From Gemmatimonadota bacterium (lineage in GTDB: Bacteria > Gemmatimonadota > Gemmatimonadetes > Gemmatimonadales > Gemmatimonadaceae): a stretch of DNA of 64,000 nucleotides. The translations under genes and the position numbers were made by a program. The notes beneath the pieces are model-generated. The model did no database searches. It was not told the DNA's origin and was given only the letters and a program-made list of their open reading frames with translations. Below, piece after piece: positions 51,689 to 59,812 of the stretch; within the stretch, counting starts at the first letter, position 1, and each line of letters opens with the position of its first letter. The stretch lies in contig JADJNZ010000001.1 in the NCBI GenBank assembly GCA_016714015.1, positions 1,178,001 through 1,242,000 on the forward strand, read 5' to 3'.

Positions 51689-53764
51689 ATGGACGCCCCG
51701 GGACGCCGGAAGTATCTCTCCGGCGTGCCCCAGACCGCCCCTCCGCTCCCGCTCGCCCTCCGCACCACGCTCGGCCTCCTCGCCCGCGCGGTCGTCCCGC
51801 ACGCCTTCGACGACCCGGCGCGCGGGGCGCGGCTCGTCCAGCGCCTCGAGACCGAACTCGGCACTCTCCACCCCCGCAAGCAGCGCGACCTCCACAACGG
51901 GCTCGCCCTCATCGGCTCCTGGGTGGGCGCCCTCCTCGCCTGGCACGCGCCCAAGCCGCTCCGCCTCCACTCCCCCGAGGCGCAGGCGCGCATCCTCGAC
52001 CGCTGGCTGCACTCGCGCCTCCCCCTCCTGCGCGCGGTCGCCAACGCCCTCCGGCGGATCATCCTCTTCGCCGAGTACACCACCGCCGAGGCGCAGCGCG
52101 AGGTGCGGTACCTCGGCCCGTATCACGCGCGCGGCCCCATGGTGCCGTGGGAGGGCGCGCTCCCCGGCACCCCCTCCGACGACGAACCCGTCGCCCGCGC
52201 GCCCCTCCCCTCGGGCGCGCACCTCCCGGCGCCCGCGGCGCAGGCGTTCGCCACGCCCGAACGCCTGAGCGTCGGGGCGATCGTGATCGGCTCGGGAGCC
52301 GGCGGCGCCGTCGCCGCCGCGCGGCTCGCCGAGGCGGGGCACGAGGTGCTGGTCGTCGAGGCAGGAGCCCTGCTGCAGGGCGACCAGCTCGCCGAGCAGG
52401 AGTACGAGATGTTCACCCGCCTCTACGCCGAGCGCGGCCAGCGGGCCACCGACGATGCGGCGCTGAGCATGCTGCAGGGCACGAGCGTGGGCGGCGGCAC
52501 CACCGTGAACTGGATGATCATGCTCCGCACCCCCGACTGGGTGCTCGACGAATGGGCCGCGTATCACGGGACCGAAGGGATGCGCCCCGCCGACCTCGCG
52601 CCGGTCTTCACGCGCATCGAAGCGGAGCTCCACGCGCGCACCGTCCCCGACGACGCGCACTCCCCCAACAACCGGATCATCCTCGACGGCGCGCGCACGC
52701 TCGGCTGGTCCGCCTTCGCCGGGCGCATCAACGCCAAGGGGTGCGTCCGCACCGGCTTCTGCGGCTACGGCTGCCGCTACGGCGCCAAGCAGGGCGGCCT
52801 GCAGACCTACCTCCCGCGCGCCGTCGCGGCGGGAGCGCGGATCCTGCCGCACGCCACCGCGCTCCGCATCGACGTCGTCGAGCGCGGCGGGTCGTTCCCG
52901 CGCAAGCGCGTGACGCTGCGGCACGCGCCGCCGGGTGAGGCGCCGCGCGAGCTCGTCGCCGAGGCGCCCATCGTCGTCGTCGCCGGCGGTGCGGTCGAGA
53001 CGCCGGCGCTCCTCCAGCGGTCGCGCCTGGGCGGCGGCGGCACCGGGCGGTTCCTGCGCGTCCATCCCACGAGCGCGGTCTTCGGGCGCTACGACCGCGA
53101 GATCCAGGGCGCGAGCGGCATCCCCCTCACCGCGGTCTGCGACGAGTTCCTCCGCGGCGACGGTGGCTATGGGAGCTGGATCGAGTGTCCGCCGCTCCAT
53201 CCCGGGCTCGCCGCTGCCTCGCTGCAAGGCTTCGGCGCGGCCCATCGTGGCGTCATGACGCAGTTCCCCGCCCTCGGCTCGCTCATCGTGCTCGTGCGGG
53301 ATGGCGCCGAGCGCGGCCACTCCGACGGCGAGGTCCGTGCGCGCCCCGACGGGAGCACGAGCATCCGCTACCGGCTCAACCCCCGCGACGCGCGGCAGCT
53401 CGAGGCGGGGATGGTCGCGGCCGCGCGGCTCCACTTCGCCGCCGGCGCCCGCGAGGTCGTCTCGGCGCACGCGACGCCGGTGGTGCTGCGATCGCCGGAC
53501 CGGCTCGACCTGCTCCGCGGCCGCCCGCTCGGCCCCAACCAGGTGACGCTCTCCACCGCCCACGTGAACGGCACCTGCCGGCTCGGCGCCGACCGCACGA
53601 CCGCCGGCACCGATCCGCAGGGCGAGGTCTACGGCGCGCCGGGCGTCTTCGTCGCCGACGGCTCGCTCCTCCCCACCGCGCTCGGCGTGAATCCGCAGGA
53701 GACGATCATGGCGCTCGCCACGATCGTGAGCGAGCGCATCGCATCGCGCCGCCGGCCCGGCTAA
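51689..53764 (+). CDS. GMC-family FAD-dependent oxidoreductase, long-chain alcohol oxidase-like
   Basis: A 691-residue protein. The N-terminal about 170 residues are helical (LRTTLGLLARAVVPHAFDDP, LIGSWVGALLAWH), as in fatty-alcohol oxidases. The FAD-binding GxGxxG is IVIGSGAGGAVAAARLAEAG, ending VVEAG. The Cys motif GKCVRTGFCGYGCRYG-like region (CVRTGFCGYGC) is typical of that branch. The C-terminus has the GMC catalytic pair in AHVNGTCRLG (His) and GVNPQETIMA (Asn). It oxidises long-chain alcohols or related substrates. GTG directly precedes the ATG. Divergent from the c-di-GMP operon. Confidence 0.88.
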   Translation: MDAPGRRKYLSGVPQTAPPLPLALRTTLGLLARAVVPHAFDDPARGARLVQRLETELGTLHPRKQRDLHNGLALIGSWVGALLAWHAPKPLRLHSPEAQARILDRWLHSRLPLLRAVANALRRIILFAEYTTAEAQREVRYLGPYHARGPMVPWEGALPGTPSDDEPVARAPLPSGAHLPAPAAQAFATPERLSVGAIVIGSGAGGAVAAARLAEAGHEVLVVEAGALLQGDQLAEQEYEMFTRLYAERGQRATDDAALSMLQGTSVGGGTTVNWMIMLRTPDWVLDEWAAYHGTEGMRPADLAPVFTRIEAELHARTVPDDAHSPNNRIILDGARTLGWSAFAGRINAKGCVRTGFCGYGCRYGAKQGGLQTYLPRAVAAGARILPHATALRIDVVERGGSFPRKRVTLRHAPPGEAPRELVAEAPIVVVAGGAVETPALLQRSRLGGGGTGRFLRVHPTSAVFGRYDREIQGASGIPLTAVCDEFLRGDGGYGSWIECPPLHPGLAAASLQGFGAAHRGVMTQFPALGSLIVLVRDGAERGHSDGEVRARPDGSTSIRYRLNPRDARQLEAGMVAAARLHFAAGAREVVSAHATPVVLRSPDRLDLLRGRPLGPNQVTLSTAHVNGTCRLGADRTTAGTDPQGEVYGAPGVFVADGSLLPTALGVNPQETIMALATIVSERIASRRRPG

Positions 53765-53860
53765 GTTTCCGGTCGGACGCTGCCCCCCGAAACCCACACT
53801 TCCGCGCGTCCCCCGAGCCCGCGACGCCCCGCGGGCGACACCCTGCCGGAGCCTCACCAC

Positions 53861-55873
53861 GTGACCGCAGTCGCCCCAGTCTCGCCCGAGCTGCAGAAGC
53901 TCGCAGTCGATACTGTCCGCACGCTTTCGATGGATGCCGTGCAAGCCGCCGAGTCGGGTCATCCCGGCACGCCGATGGCCCTCGCCCCGCTCGCGTACGC
54001 GCTCTACACGCGCCACGTGAAGCACAATCCGGCCGATCCGCACTGGCCCGACCGCGATCGCGTGATCCTCTCCGCCGGCCATGCGTCGATGTTGCTCTAC
54101 TCGACGCTCTACCTGAGCGGCTACGGCCTCACGCTCGACGACCTGAAGGCGTTCCGGCAGTGGGGATCGAAGACGCCGGGTCACCCCGAGTACGGCCACA
54201 CCGCCGGCGTGGAGACGACCACCGGTCCGCTCGGCCAGGGCATCGGCAACGCGGTCGGCATGGCGGTCGCCGAGGCGCACCTCGCGTCGGTGTTCGATCG
54301 CGAGGGGCACACGCCGATCGACCACTACACCTGGTTCATCGCCGGCGACGGCTGCCTCATGGAAGGCATCTCGCACGAGGCCGCGTCGTTCGCTGGGCAC
54401 CAGAAGCTGGGCAAGCTCATCGGCTTCTGGGACGACAACAACATCACCATCGACGGCCGCGTCTCGATCAGCTCGAGCGACGACGTCGCCAAGCGCTTCG
54501 CCGCGTACGGCTGGCAGGTGCTGCACCTCACCGACGTGAACGACCAGACCGCGATCGACCGCGTGATCGCCGAGGCCAAGGCCGACACCACGCGCCCGAC
54601 GCTGGTCTGCACCAAGACGATCATCGGCTACGGCTCGCCCAACCGCGCCGACACCGCGAAGGCGCATGGCGAGGCGCTCGGCAAGGACGAGATCCTGCTC
54701 ACCAAGCAGGCGTACGGCTGGCCGAGCACCGAGCCGTTCTTCGTGCCGGAGGCGGCGCTCGCGCACTGGCGCTCGTGCAAGGAGCGCGGCGTGAACCTGC
54801 AGGCGGCGTGGATGGCGAAGTTCGCCGAGTACACGAAGGCGTTCCCGAGCGAGGCGATGGAGCTCGGCCGCCGCTGGCATGGCGACCTGCCGGCCGGGTG
54901 GGAGAAGGCGCTCCCCGTGTTCGACGAGAAGACCGGCAACGTCGCGAGCCGTGCGGCGAGCGGGACCGTGATCAACGCGCTCGCGCCGGCGATCCCCGAG
55001 CTCATCGGCGGCTCGGCGGACCTCACCGGCTCCAACCTCACCGACGTGAAGGGCGCGCAGCTCTTCTCGGCCGAGCAGCGCGGCGGGCGGAACTTCCGCT
55101 TCGGCATCCGCGAGCACGGGATGGGCTCGATCATGAACGGGATGGCGTTGCACGGCGGGATCATCCCGTACGGCGGCACCTTCCTGGTGTTCGCGGACTA
55201 CATGCGTCCGGCGATCCGCCTCGCGGCGCTGATGAAGCAGCAGGCGATCTACGTCTTCACGCACGACTCGATCGGACTCGGCGAGGACGGCCCGACGCAC
55301 CAGCCGGTGGAGCATCTCGCGTCGTTGCGCTGCATCCCGGGGCTGCTCGTGCTGCGGCCGGCGGACGCGGCCGAGACAGCGGAAGCGTGGCGGATGGCGC
55401 TGCGGTACCGGACGGGCCCGAGCGCGATCGTGCTGACGCGCCAGAAGCTGCCGTTGATCGACCGGACGACGCACGCCGCGGTGAGCGGGGCGCACAAGGG
55501 CGCGTACGTGCTGAAGGATGCGCCGGCGGGCGTGGCGCCCGCGGCGGTGATCCTCGCGAGCGGATCAGAGGTGGAGATCGCGCTCAAGGCGCAGGCGGAG
55601 CTCGCGGCGGCGGGGACCGCGACCCGCGTGGTGTCGATGCTGTCGATGGAGGTGTTCGGCGCGCAGGACGCGGCGTATCAGGCGTCGGTGCTGCCGGCCG
55701 GGGTGAAGCGCGTGGCGATCGAGGCGGCGCACCCGATGAGCTGGCACCGGTGGGTCGGGACCGATGGGGTGATCGTGGGGATCGAGACGTTCGGGGCGAG
55801 TGCGCCGTTCCAGAAGTTGTATGAGGAGTATGGGATCACGGCGGGGGCGGTTGTGAGGGCCGTGCAGGGCTGA
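53861..55873 (+). CDS. tkt: transketolase
   Basis: A 670-residue protein with GTG start. The thiamine-diphosphate motif begins GDG (162-164) in AGDGCLMEGISHEAASF and continues to WDDNNITIDG. It has HPGTPM, HYTWFIAGD, the pyrimidine-domain TGSNLT and REHGMGSIMNGMALHGG with the catalytic Glu, and the sugar-binding HDSIGLGEDGPTHQP. It interconverts pentose-phosphate and glycolytic sugars and is present alone, convergent with the nucleotidyltransferase gene. Confidence 0.96.
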   Translation: MTAVAPVSPELQKLAVDTVRTLSMDAVQAAESGHPGTPMALAPLAYALYTRHVKHNPADPHWPDRDRVILSAGHASMLLYSTLYLSGYGLTLDDLKAFRQWGSKTPGHPEYGHTAGVETTTGPLGQGIGNAVGMAVAEAHLASVFDREGHTPIDHYTWFIAGDGCLMEGISHEAASFAGHQKLGKLIGFWDDNNITIDGRVSISSSDDVAKRFAAYGWQVLHLTDVNDQTAIDRVIAEAKADTTRPTLVCTKTIIGYGSPNRADTAKAHGEALGKDEILLTKQAYGWPSTEPFFVPEAALAHWRSCKERGVNLQAAWMAKFAEYTKAFPSEAMELGRRWHGDLPAGWEKALPVFDEKTGNVASRAASGTVINALAPAIPELIGGSADLTGSNLTDVKGAQLFSAEQRGGRNFRFGIREHGMGSIMNGMALHGGIIPYGGTFLVFADYMRPAIRLAALMKQQAIYVFTHDSIGLGEDGPTHQPVEHLASLRCIPGLLVLRPADAAETAEAWRMALRYRTGPSAIVLTRQKLPLIDRTTHAAVSGAHKGAYVLKDAPAGVAPAAVILASGSEVEIALKAQAELAAAGTATRVVSMLSMEVFGAQDAAYQASVLPAGVKRVAIEAAHPMSWHRWVGTDGVIVGIETFGASAPFQKLYEEYGITAGAVVRAVQG

Positions 55874-55883
55874 GCCGAGTCGC

Positions 55884-56600
55884 TCAGTCCGCGAGCAGTC
55901 CGAGTCGCTCGAGCACGGCGATGGCTTCGTCCGCGAGGTCTTCCGCCGTGTCCGGCGGCCGGGGACGGCGCTCGGCGAAGTGACTCAGCATCGACATCGC
56001 CAACGACGGACGTTCGCGCAACCACCTGGCGCGTGAGCGCACCTCGCTCCTCACATGCGCCGGCCACGCCGCAGCATCAGCCGGGATGTCCGATCCCACG
56101 AGTAGCACCGCGAGGTCCGCAAGGTCCTTGCTGTCCTCGGGTCGCTGTTGACCGCGGTCGTGATACGCTGCGCACTTCATGAGGAACAGGCCAGTGGATC
56201 CGAGGTGCCGCACGCCGGGATGACCTTGCATCGGGATGGCGGTCTCGATCGCCATCAGGTCGACCTGCGCTCCCGACGCGCCGGGAAAGTCGCCGGCGAA
56301 TGAGAGGTCGAAGATGGAGCCATCCGGGCCGATCCAGCGGCCTTTGTGGCGCGACGTGAGATCGTGCGTGAATCCCGCAGCTGCCACCGCAGCCTCGACG
56401 GCGTGGGACTCCAGATAGCTCACCGCGATCCCGACGGCATCGACATCATCCGTCATTCGGGGCGCGTAGAACCGCTCGTCCACGTCGACGAGGAGCGGAA
56501 GCACCGTCCCCCCGATGAACACCAGCTTCGCTCGCACGTCCGCGAGGTGATCCGCCACGGCGGCGATCCGCCGGGCGGAGAGCGTGCGCTCCTCGCCCAT
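55884..56600 (-). CDS. AbiEii-like nucleotidyltransferase, toxin candidate
   Basis: A 238-residue protein. The NTase core reads KLVFIGGTVLPLLV (GG loop) and MTDDVDAVGI (metal-binding DxD), followed by the AbiEii-type helix FLMKCAAYHDRGQQ then EDSKDLADLAVLL (Lys and KD motif). Such proteins act in type IV toxin-antitoxin or abortive-infection systems by transferring nucleotides to tRNA or other RNAs; the activity of this one is untested. The ATG overlaps the stop of an upstream HTH gene (TGATG), the usual antitoxin-toxin order. Confidence 0.75.
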   Translation of the reverse strand: MGEERTLSARRIAAVADHLADVRAKLVFIGGTVLPLLVDVDERFYAPRMTDDVDAVGIAVSYLESHAVEAAVAAAGFTHDLTSRHKGRWIGPDGSIFDLSFAGDFPGASGAQVDLMAIETAIPMQGHPGVRHLGSTGLFLMKCAAYHDRGQQRPEDSKDLADLAVLLVGSDIPADAAAWPAHVRSEVRSRARWLRERPSLAMSMLSHFAERRPRPPDTAEDLADEAIAVLERLGLLAD

Positions 56601-57115
56601 CAGGTCAGGAGCCTGTTGAACTCCAGGCGCAGCAGTTCCCGCGCCACCTCGCGATCCCGCGCGTCCCCGAGCCGGAGCGCGTCGACAAGGGCCAGCTGGC
56701 GGTACAGGGGTGGATCCCGGAACGGGAGATCGGGCGCCGCGGGCACGAGGGGCTCGACGCCGATGCCGCGTGCATCATCGAGCTTCGAGGGCCAGACGAG
56801 CTCGAGGCCGGACGAAGCCGTACTTCGCGACTCGGCGAGGGCCCGCAGACCCGTGACCACACCGCGCGCCGCCGGCACGGTCTCCGGGACGAAGGCGTAT
56901 GGAACCCCGTACGAGAGGAAATCGAGAGCCGGCCCGTCCGCCACCAGCGCCATCGCGCGGCGGGACTCGTGAGCCAGCCGACCCTGGACGAGACGCCTGA
57001 CGCTCTCGTGGGCGGTACTCCTGCTGATTCCCAGCCGCTCTGCCATCGCGCCGTAGGAGTCAGCGGGATGCAGGCGGAGATACAGAAGACTGGCGATGTC
57101 GGAGGCTCTGAGCAT
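56600..57115 (-). CDS. winged-helix DNA-binding protein, antitoxin/regulator candidate
   Basis: A 171-residue protein. The N-terminal 65 residues form a winged helix-turn-helix: ASDIASLLYLRLHPADSY, then AMAERLGISRSTAHESVRRL (recognition helix) and a wing. The rest (about 80-171) is a small uncharacterised domain, FVPETVPAARGVVTGLR. The gene starts 1 bp from a 30-bp palindrome that overlaps its promoter, so it probably represses itself. Downstream it is coupled to the nucleotidyltransferase. Confidence 0.75.
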   Translation of the reverse strand: MLRASDIASLLYLRLHPADSYGAMAERLGISRSTAHESVRRLVQGRLAHESRRAMALVADGPALDFLSYGVPYAFVPETVPAARGVVTGLRALAESRSTASSGLELVWPSKLDDARGIGVEPLVPAAPDLPFRDPPLYRQLALVDALRLGDARDREVARELLRLEFNRLLT

Positions 57116-57116
57116 G

Positions 57117-57146
57117 ATCGTTCGGTGTTCGCGAACGTCGAACGAT
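57117..57146. promoter_or_regulatory. operator 1: 30-bp near-perfect palindrome at the HTH gene promoter
   Basis: ATCGTTCG-GT-GTTCGCGAAC-GT-CGAACGAT: 26 of 30 positions are symmetric. It overlaps the -10 box and covers the space up to the start codon of the HTH gene (57115). Confidence 0.8.
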
Positions 57147-57170
57147 GTGTTCTTATTCCATTTATGTCAA
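57142..57170 (-). promoter_or_regulatory. promoter of the HTH/nucleotidyltransferase pair
   Basis: Perfect -35 TTGACA (57165-57170 on the plus strand as TGTCAA) and a weak -10 CATCGT 17 bp downstream, within an AT-rich island. The -10 lies inside operator 1, so regulator binding would block transcription. Confidence 0.6.
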
Positions 57171-57186
57171 TGGGTTATGTGATGAT

Positions 57187-57208
57187 TTCGGCGTTCGCGA
57201 ACACCGAA
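57187..57208. promoter_or_regulatory. operator 2: second copy of the same palindrome
   Basis: TTCG-GC-GTTCGCGAAC-AC-CGAA, with the same core and spacing as operator 1; centres are 66 bp apart. It lies upstream of the promoter, next to the end of the anti-sigma-like gene (57223). Confidence 0.75.
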
Positions 57209-57222
57209 CGCTTGCGCGAGCC

Positions 57223-57570
57223 TCACTCGGGGGGTTCCGCTGGCGCCGAGTCCGACTGCGCCGGCCGATTCGGGAACCCCGTGCGCCGGACGAACTCCGC
57301 CCACGCCGCCTCGAGCTCGCCTGGGGGTCGCGGGTGCCGCTCGAGGTAGCTGGGGACGCTCCAGGTGATCAGCAGGGGCTCCGCGAAAAGGAAGAACTCC
57401 CTGTCCTCGCTCAGCCGTCGCCGCACCTTCTCGGCCTGCTCGGCATCGAGGTGGCCGTTGAGATAGCTGACGATGAGCTCGATGTCCGCTTCCTCACGAG
57501 CGATGCGGGCCCGACGGGCCCGACGGGCCGAACGGGCCGCACGGGCTTTCGCGCGCCTTTCGTCGGTCAC
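57223..57570 (-). CDS. anti-sigma-like protein without zinc cysteines
   Basis: A 115-residue protein. Its first 30 residues are Arg/Ala-rich (AAR SARRARRAR-type). The middle SYLNGHLDAEQAEKVRRRL, then EDREFFLFAEPLLI, resembles the anti-sigma domain that packs against sigma region 2, but no Cys or His of the zinc site is present and no membrane helix follows. The ATG overlaps the sigma stop by ATGA. It is likely a soluble partner of the sigma factor; the alternative is an unrelated small helical protein. Confidence 0.6.
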   Translation of the reverse strand: MTDERRAKARAARSARRARRARIAREEADIELIVSYLNGHLDAEQAEKVRRRLSEDREFFLFAEPLLITWSVPSYLERHPRPPGELEAAWAEFVRRTGFPNRPAQSDSAPAEPPE

Positions 57571-58244
57571 AGTGTGGCGCCTCCTTCGCGCGCGGGCGGG
57601 CAGGCCGCCTTCCGATCCGCGACGCGGATGCCTGCCCGGCGGAGCGCCGCCCGGATCTCCCCCGTCGCCAATCGATAGTGTGTACGAATGGTACCGAGGC
57701 TGAGGCCGAGCTGCTCGGCCGTCTCCTCGTAACTGAATCCGTCCTCGCGGATGAGCTGGAAGACCTCACGACGCCGCGCCGGCATCGTCGCGAGCGTCAG
57801 GTCGAGGATGTCCGCCGCGGTGTCGGCGCGGGTGGGCAGCTCGACCTCACGCTCGACCATCCGGTCGAGCTGCTCCTCGGCCTCGTCGAGTGAGACCAGC
57901 AGGCGCTGTGCCTTGAACATGTCGATGGCGGTCTTGTGGACCGCCCCGAAGAAGTAGCGGTCGGACCGCTGTTCGGGGGTCAACTGCGACCACCGATACC
58001 AGATCTCCGCGCACGTCTGCGCCGCGGCATCGCGGGCATCCTCGCGAGAGAGGAGGCGCTCCGCATGCGCGACGAGCTTCCCGTGCAGCCGCACGTACTT
58101 CGCGCTGAACTCCTCCGCATCATCGGCGTCGGCGAGCGCGACCGACGCCCCGACGCTCGCACGCGCGACGCGCGCGGTACCCGCGACACGCGTGGGACGC
58201 GTGGCGCGCGCGGTGACTCTGGACCTGCCAGCTGCCGGTCGCAT
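57567..58244 (-). CDS. ECF-type RNA polymerase sigma factor, second copy
   Basis: A 225-residue sigma factor with a basic/Ala-rich N-terminal 40 residues. Region 2 appears in YVRLHGKLVAHAERLLSRED ... AAAQTCAEIWYRWSQL; region 4 in MPARRREVFQLIREDGFSYEETAEQL, then LSLGTIRTHYRLATGEIR. It differs clearly from the sigma factor at 43 kb. It is coupled by ATGA to a putative anti-sigma gene. A palindrome-rich 200-bp leader, lower in GC, precedes it. Confidence 0.88.
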   Translation of the reverse strand: MRPAAGRSRVTARATRPTRVAGTARVARASVGASVALADADDAEEFSAKYVRLHGKLVAHAERLLSREDARDAAAQTCAEIWYRWSQLTPEQRSDRYFFGAVHKTAIDMFKAQRLLVSLDEAEEQLDRMVEREVELPTRADTAADILDLTLATMPARRREVFQLIREDGFSYEETAEQLGLSLGTIRTHYRLATGEIRAALRRAGIRVADRKAACPPAREGGATL

Positions 58245-58303
58245 GCGGGTCGGGGTTGAGGGCCAAGCCTGCGGAACGGATGACGCGAGTGCCTCTACCT
58301 ATA

Positions 58304-58372
58304 CATCTCCCGAGATGGGCGATTCATATGAATGCCACGATGGCCGGTCGTCGTGCCATTCGGGCATTCATA
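58304..58372. promoter_or_regulatory. palindrome cluster upstream of the second sigma factor gene
   Basis: Contains CATCTC-CC-GAGATG (58304-58317), the 12-bp palindrome ATTCATATGAAT (58322-58333), and inverted copies TATGAATGCC (58327-58336) and GGCATTCATA (58363-58372). The region is AT-richer than its surroundings and lies between divergent transcription units, so it may hold promoters and regulator sites. Confidence 0.45.
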
Positions 58373-58446
58373 CAAAACGCCGTCCTGGAGAGATGAACGA
58401 GTAGAGGCCGTCGAATGGCGGAACGGCGATTCGAAGGGCGAGCAAG

Positions 58447-58941
58447 ATGGGACCGAAGCATGGCGCGAGTCAAACAGGTGACGAGTCGGCGTGGACGGAC
58501 GGGAAGACGACCTGGACGGCGATCAAGACGACGTGGCACCGCGGCGAGACGACGTGGCACCGCAGACAGACGACGTGGCACCGCAGACAGACGACGTGGC
58601 ACCGCAGACAGACGACGTGGCACCGCAGACAGACGACGTGGCACCGCAGACAGACGACGTGGCACCGCAGACAGACGACGTGGCACCGCAGACAGATGAC
58701 GTGGCACCGCAGACAGATGACGTGGCACCGCGGACAGACGACGTGGCACCGCGGACAGATGACGTGGCACCGCGGACAGATGACGTGGCACGGCAGCGAG
58801 ACGACGTGGAAGTACAGCAAGACGACATGGAATCACCGGAACGCGATGTGGCACCAGATGCCGGCGCCCGTGACGGACGCACATGGGCGGGATCCCCGGG
58901 GCGAATGCGTCCACCCTCACTCATTTCCACAGGAGAAACAG
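58447..58941 (+). repeat. 21-bp tandem repeat (18 units), possibly coding for a Trp-heptad region
   Basis: From about 58486 to 58860 the unit GACGACGTGGCACCGCAGAC+A recurs with exact 21-nt period. The TGG of every unit falls at 58492 + 21n for n = 0-17 without exception. The central 8-9 units are nearly identical; the outer two at the left and four at the right have drifted. In the frame starting ATG at 58447 (GAAGGGCGAGCAAG upstream) each unit is a heptad such as TTWHRRQ, and drifted units keep TTW (TTWTAIK, TTWKYSK, TTWNHRN). Another frame is also open, reading DDVAPQT. The heptad frame runs without a stop into the downstream gene, which also has its own ribosome-binding site. Confidence 0.75.
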
Positions 58942-59643
58942 ATGGTCTCGAAGCAGAAGCAGAACCTGGAGACGTTCGTCCGCGTGGACGTGTTCCTCGA
59001 GCAGCACCCGGTGGCGGGGCCGCTCACCTACACCGGTCCGCGCGAGACGCTGCGGGACGTGGTGCGGCAGCTCCGCGAGTTCTCCGGCGCGCAGTTCGCC
59101 GGTCGCGCGCTCAGTCAGGCGGAGACGAGCCTGCAGCGCGATCTCATCGAGGGGATCGTGCAGGAGCACATGCGGCCGCTCGTCGCGATCGCGCGCACGC
59201 AGATCGAGCCGGATTCGCGTGTGCGACTGCCGGCGGCGATCCGCCTGCCGAAGCCGGGCGCGCGCGCAACGCGCATCCTGACGGCGAGCGACGGCATGAT
59301 CGAGGCGGCGCGGCCCTACGAGGCGCAGTTCATCGCGAACGGGCTCCCCGCCGACTTCCTCGCGCGGTTCACCGCCGCGCGTGACGAGCTGGAGAAGGCC
59401 CTGGGCGGCCGCGCCGCGCACCTCGGGACGCAGGTCGGCGCCACGAGGGGCATCGCGGTGCAGCTGCGGCGTGGCCGGCGCGCGATCGAGCGGCTCGACT
59501 CGATCGTGCGCGCCTCGTTCTACCGCGACGAGGTGACGATGACCCGCTGGCGCACGGCCAAGCGCGTGCAGTTGCTCCCCAGTGGCGTGGGCGCGGGTGA
59601 CGAGGACGAGACGCCCGCCGAGCCGGCGGAACGGGCGGCGTAG
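58942..59643 (+). CDS. helical protein of unknown function downstream of the repeat array
   Basis: A 233-residue protein, or 398 residues if it starts at the ATG at 58447 in the same frame. AGGAG 7 nt before the ATG at 58942 makes the short form likely. It begins VSKQKQNLETFVRVDVFLEQH and is mostly helical: LRDVVRQLREFSGAQFAGRAL, LIEGIVQEHMRPLVAIARTQ and ARDELEKALGGRAA. A basic tail follows (RLDSIVRASFYRDEVTMTRW). No family recognised. Its context (sigma/anti-sigma pair, tandem repeat, no mobile gene) does not reveal a function. Confidence 0.72.
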   Translation: MVSKQKQNLETFVRVDVFLEQHPVAGPLTYTGPRETLRDVVRQLREFSGAQFAGRALSQAETSLQRDLIEGIVQEHMRPLVAIARTQIEPDSRVRLPAAIRLPKPGARATRILTASDGMIEAARPYEAQFIANGLPADFLARFTAARDELEKALGGRAAHLGTQVGATRGIAVQLRRGRRAIERLDSIVRASFYRDEVTMTRWRTAKRVQLLPSGVGAGDEDETPAEPAERAA

Positions 59644-59668
59644 GTCGAAGGACGGGAGGACGAGGACG

Positions 59669-59698
59669 ACGGCCAGCGGGGGACGCCCCGCTGGCCGT
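59669..59698 (+). terminator. 13-bp hairpin after the helical protein
   Basis: ACGGCCAGCGGGG pairs with CCCCGCTGGCCGT around loop GACG, followed by TGTCGTTC. It starts 25 bp after the stop. The rest of the 59644-59812 spacer shows nothing else. Confidence 0.75.
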
Positions 59699-59812
59699 TG
59701 TCGTTCCCGGTACGCGGCCCTACCGCATCGGCGCGCGGCGTGCGCGCGGGGCCCGGCTCCGGCGGCGCGGGATCGGCGAGACGCCGGTCCGGAGATCCGC
59801 CCTCCCCGCTTC

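Noticed and set aside
51665..55495. Extension of the helical-repeat protein to 1986 residues
   Set aside because: The added part lies antisense to the GMC oxidoreductase and transketolase, both with complete motifs. The plausible start is the ATG at 51664.
58490..58860. CRISPR array
   Set aside because: The units are directly adjacent without unique spacers, and no cas gene is in the window.
58415..58930. Other open frames over the 21-bp repeat, on both strands (RRGTADR, DDVAPQT, Cys-rich HVVCLRC)
   Set aside because: A stop-free 21-mer keeps most frames open automatically. One plus-strand frame ends in the array at the GATGAC variants; the minus-strand frames have implausible Cys/Arg composition. 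Not fully excluded for DDVAPQT.
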